From Alphaproteobacteria bacterium UBA6187 (GTDB lineage: Bacteria > Pseudomonadota > Alphaproteobacteria > Rickettsiales > UBA6187): a DNA stretch of 7,824 nucleotides. Location of the stretch: NCBI GenBank assembly GCA_002422795.1, contig DITJ01000094.1:13108-20931 (forward strand), in the 5' to 3' direction. The notes under the pieces were generated by a model. The model was given only the letters and a program-made list of their open reading frames with translations. It was not told where the DNA came from and made no database searches. This document shows, piece by piece, positions 6,337-7,824 of this stretch (position 1 is its first letter; each line of letters opens with the position of its first letter). Made by a program: the position numbers and the translations under genes.

Positions 6337-7467
6337 ATGGCAAAAAAACTGTTTATTGCCCATAAGATTTTGAGGCTTAACTGGTCTCTTATTATCCTTA
6401 TATCGTCACTTGCTATATTTGGTTTTGTTGTGCTTTATTCGGCAGCGGAAGGCAGTTTTGAGCCTTGGTCATTAAAACAGATTACAAGATTTTCCTTACT
6501 TCTCCCAGTAATGTTGCTAATAGGGATTGTAAATATAAAGTTCTGGTGCCGCATTGCTTATCCGCTTTATGCGGTTGCGCTTGTTGCACTCATCCTAACC
6601 GAAATCATGGGTGTTACAGCAATGGGCGCCACGCGCTGGCTGGATGTTGGCTTTATAAATATACAGCCATCAGAAATAATGAAGTTAGGTATGGTTTTCG
6701 CTTTAGCTAAATATTTTCATACTAATAGCCTTGCTAACACCAGCAACACTATTTACCTTATAACCCCGATACTTATGGTGGTGGTGCCGGTTTTGTTAAT
6801 ATTGAAACAACCTGATATGGGCACGGCCCTTATATTATTATTTGTATCAGCCACGATGTTTTTTGCAGCCGGTGTACAGATATGGAAATTCCTTTTAGTT
6901 GGGGCTGCCGGGCTTAGTGTTATGCCTATGTTATGGAATCATATGCATGATTACCAGAAAAACCGTGTTATATCATTCCTTGACCCCGAAAAAGATCCTC
7001 TGGGTAATGGCTATAACCTATTACAATCTAAAATCGCAATAGGTTCGGGCGGGTTTTCTGGAAAAGGCTTTTTAAATGGTACGCAAAGCCAGTTAAGCTT
7101 CCTTCCTGAAAAGCAGACCGACTTTATCTTTACGATGTTTACTGAGGAATTCGGTTTCATAGGCGGTGTAGCGGTTATTGCAATTTATGCCATTATAATT
7201 GCGTATGGAGTATTTATAGCCACAAGCAGTCGCAACCATTTCGGGCGCATGATGGCAATAGGTATTATAAGTGTTTTCTTTTTCCACGTATTTATAAATA
7301 TTGCAATGGTTATGGGCTTAATGCCGATAGTAGGGGTGCCACTGCCATTGCTTTCTTATGGCGGCACAATAATGACCACCGTGCTTATAGGCTTTGGCCT
7401 GATTCTTAATGTACATCTTTATAAAGATGAAAAAATAGAAAAAACCAATGGGATATTTTTAAGGTAA
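6337..7467 (+). CDS. rodA: Peptidoglycan glycosyltransferase RodA (SEDS family)
   Basis: RodA is the membrane polymerase that joins lipid II into glycan strands during elongation, paired with PBP2. The 376 residues form about ten membrane helices. Family signatures are GATRWLDVGFINIQPSEIMK at 97-116, KQPDMGTA at 157-164, SGKGFLNGTQSQLSFLPEKQ at 241-260, TDFIF at 261-265 and GVPLPLLSYGG at 333-343. D262 lies in the position of the catalytic aspartate, and E. coli RodA has its essential Asp at the same number. AAAAAGGA ending at 6325 gives a good ribosome site, with 11 bases to the ATG; the gene starts one base after the mrdA stop. FtsW is the paralogue, but the context and the GATRWLDVGFINIQPSE region fit RodA. 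It is the last gene of the cluster, followed by a terminator-like hairpin 18 bases after its stop. Confidence 0.96.
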   Translation: MAKKLFIAHKILRLNWSLIILISSLAIFGFVVLYSAAEGSFEPWSLKQITRFSLLLPVMLLIGIVNIKFWCRIAYPLYAVALVALILTEIMGVTAMGATRWLDVGFINIQPSEIMKLGMVFALAKYFHTNSLANTSNTIYLITPILMVVVPVLLILKQPDMGTALILLFVSATMFFAAGVQIWKFLLVGAAGLSVMPMLWNHMHDYQKNRVISFLDPEKDPLGNGYNLLQSKIAIGSGGFSGKGFLNGTQSQLSFLPEKQTDFIFTMFTEEFGFIGGVAVIAIYAIIIAYGVFIATSSRNHFGRMMAIGIISVFFFHVFINIAMVMGLMPIVGVPLPLLSYGGTIMTTVLIGFGLILNVHLYKDEKIEKTNGIFLR

Positions 7468-7485
7468 AAGTTATTGCGGCATGAT

Positions 7486-7513
7486 AAAACCACCCCTACA
7501 TAACGGTTTTTTT
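7486..7513 (+). terminator. Terminator-like hairpin after rodA
   Basis: AAAACC (7486-7491) pairs with GGTTTT (7505-7510) around a 13-base loop. The T-run continues to 7513, seven T in all. It begins 18 bases after the rodA stop, the right place to end the mre operon. The stem is short and A/U-rich. Its counterpart in the other arm of the fold-back element is also a terminator-like hairpin, which strengthens the call. Confidence 0.42.
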
Positions 7514-7741
7514 GATAATTTCGTTATCGCATCCGCACTCGAATCCTCATGTGCGTATATGTTTTATCCCTAAGTCGTTGCGAGCCACAATGTAGCGTGG
7601 CAATTCATACGATTTAACAACAACTATGCGCTGCATTGAATGGAATTGGTATGGCTATAAAAGAATAGCTTTATAGACGTACATGAGGATTTGAGAACGG
7701 ACGTGACAACGGAATCACCAAAAAAGACCGTTATACAGAGG
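7493..7741. repeat. Fold-back element, two about 64-base arms, after rodA
   Basis: The left arm (7493-7556) is the imperfect reverse complement of the right arm (7677-7741): 51 of 65 aligned positions are identical, with one 1-base gap. The core, AATCCTCATGT (7542-7552) against ACATGAGGATT (7681-7691), is perfect. Of 13 substitutions, 12 are transitions. The 120-base loop has its own small stems: GCCAC/GTGGC (7584-7588 with 7597-7601), CAATTC/GAATTG (7601-7606 with 7643-7648) and GCTAT/ATAGC (7654-7658 with 7665-7669). It may be a transposase-less fold-back (MITE-like) element, a structured RNA or a bidirectional terminator. I do not recognise the family. Confidence 0.8.
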
Positions 7742-7745
7742 TCTT
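7720..7745 (-). terminator. Terminator-like hairpin on the minus strand
   Basis: Read on the - strand, AAGACC (7745-7740) pairs with GGTCTT (7729-7724) around the loop TCTGTATAAC, and the T-run (six T, complement of 7725-7720) follows. On the + strand the flanking TCACCA/TGGTGA extends the stem with an A bulge. It would stop a transcript entering from the right. No convergent gene is visible inside the window, as all three - strand frames carry stops near the right edge. Confidence 0.4.
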
Positions 7746-7789
7746 GGTGAAGCTATTCATCTTTATATCCCTTATTACTTTATTTCTTA

Positions 7790-7818
7790 TTTTCATTTAA
7801 TGTAATATATTGTATAAT
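7790..7818 (+). promoter_or_regulatory. Promoter candidate pointing out of the window
   Basis: TTTTCA (7790-7795, 4 of 6 to TTGACA), exactly 17 bases, then a perfect TATAAT (7813-7818). The surrounding DNA is very AT-rich, so chance matches are likely, but the spacing is ideal. An ATG at 7821-7823 would lie too close for a normal leader, so the transcript start would fall at or beyond the window edge. Confidence 0.33.
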
Positions 7819-7824
7819 TTATGA

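Larger units (their letters stand above)
7468..7824. other. Non-coding region after rodA
   Basis: No ORF above about 60 codons lies in these 357 bases on either strand, and no tRNA or rRNA is recognisable. From left to right it holds a + strand terminator-like hairpin (7486-7513), a long fold-back element (7493-7741), a - strand terminator-like hairpin (7720-7745), a very AT-rich stretch (about 7750-7820) and a promoter candidate at 7790-7818. An ATG at 7821-7823 might be a start, but the window ends there. Confidence 0.7.

Noticed and set aside
7626..7676. 16-codon aromatic-rich ORF (MRCIEWNWYGYKRIAL) in the loop of the element after rodA
   Set aside because: It has no ribosome binding site, is too short to judge and overlaps the small stems; nothing supports translation.
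7681..7691. ACATGAGGATT matches the 5' part of the MS2 phage coat-binding hairpin
   Set aside because: The rest of that hairpin is absent; it is simply the perfect core of the inverted repeat.

Overview
The window holds an intact cell-elongation locus preceded by a leucine-biosynthesis gene, all on the + strand: leuA (163-1701), mreB (1905-2957), mreC (3114-3974), mreD (4028-4534), mrdA/PBP2 (4524-6335) and rodA (6337-7467). Protein motifs and the order leuA-mreB-mreC-mreD-mrdA-rodA fit an alphaproteobacterium (the leuA-mreB neighbourhood is recalled from other alphaproteobacterial genomes, not searched). Coding DNA is moderately AT-rich. A genus cannot be named from the sequence alone.

Layout. 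Bases 1-162 hold half of a GC-rich palindromic intergenic repeat and the leuA leader. LeuA makes 2-isopropylmalate, the first committed step to leucine, and is functionally unrelated to the rest. A 203-base gap with weak hairpin and promoter candidates separates it from mreB. MreB filaments, MreC, MreD, the transpeptidase PBP2 and the SEDS glycosyltransferase RodA are the core of the elongasome, which inserts peptidoglycan along the side wall. From mreC onward the genes are tightly packed: a 53-base gap, then an 11-base overlap, then a 1-base gap.

The unusual material lies between and after the genes. The 156-base mreB-mreC gap is almost filled by an inverted repeat of G-rich, telomere-like heptads. 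Both arms have classic G-quadruplex spacing, and the loop carries a terminator-like hairpin and a promoter candidate. After rodA, a 357-base non-coding stretch holds a roughly 250-base fold-back element with 64/65-base arms at about 78% identity. Twelve of its 13 substitutions are transitions, and each arm carries an inward-facing terminator-like hairpin. A perfect TATAAT box near the right edge suggests a further + strand transcript leaving the window.

No mobile-element gene, CRISPR array, tRNA or rRNA was found. The protein-coding part is standard housekeeping; the candidate novelty is the two fold-back intergenic elements and, more modestly, a Cys-rich version of the PBP2 zinc site.
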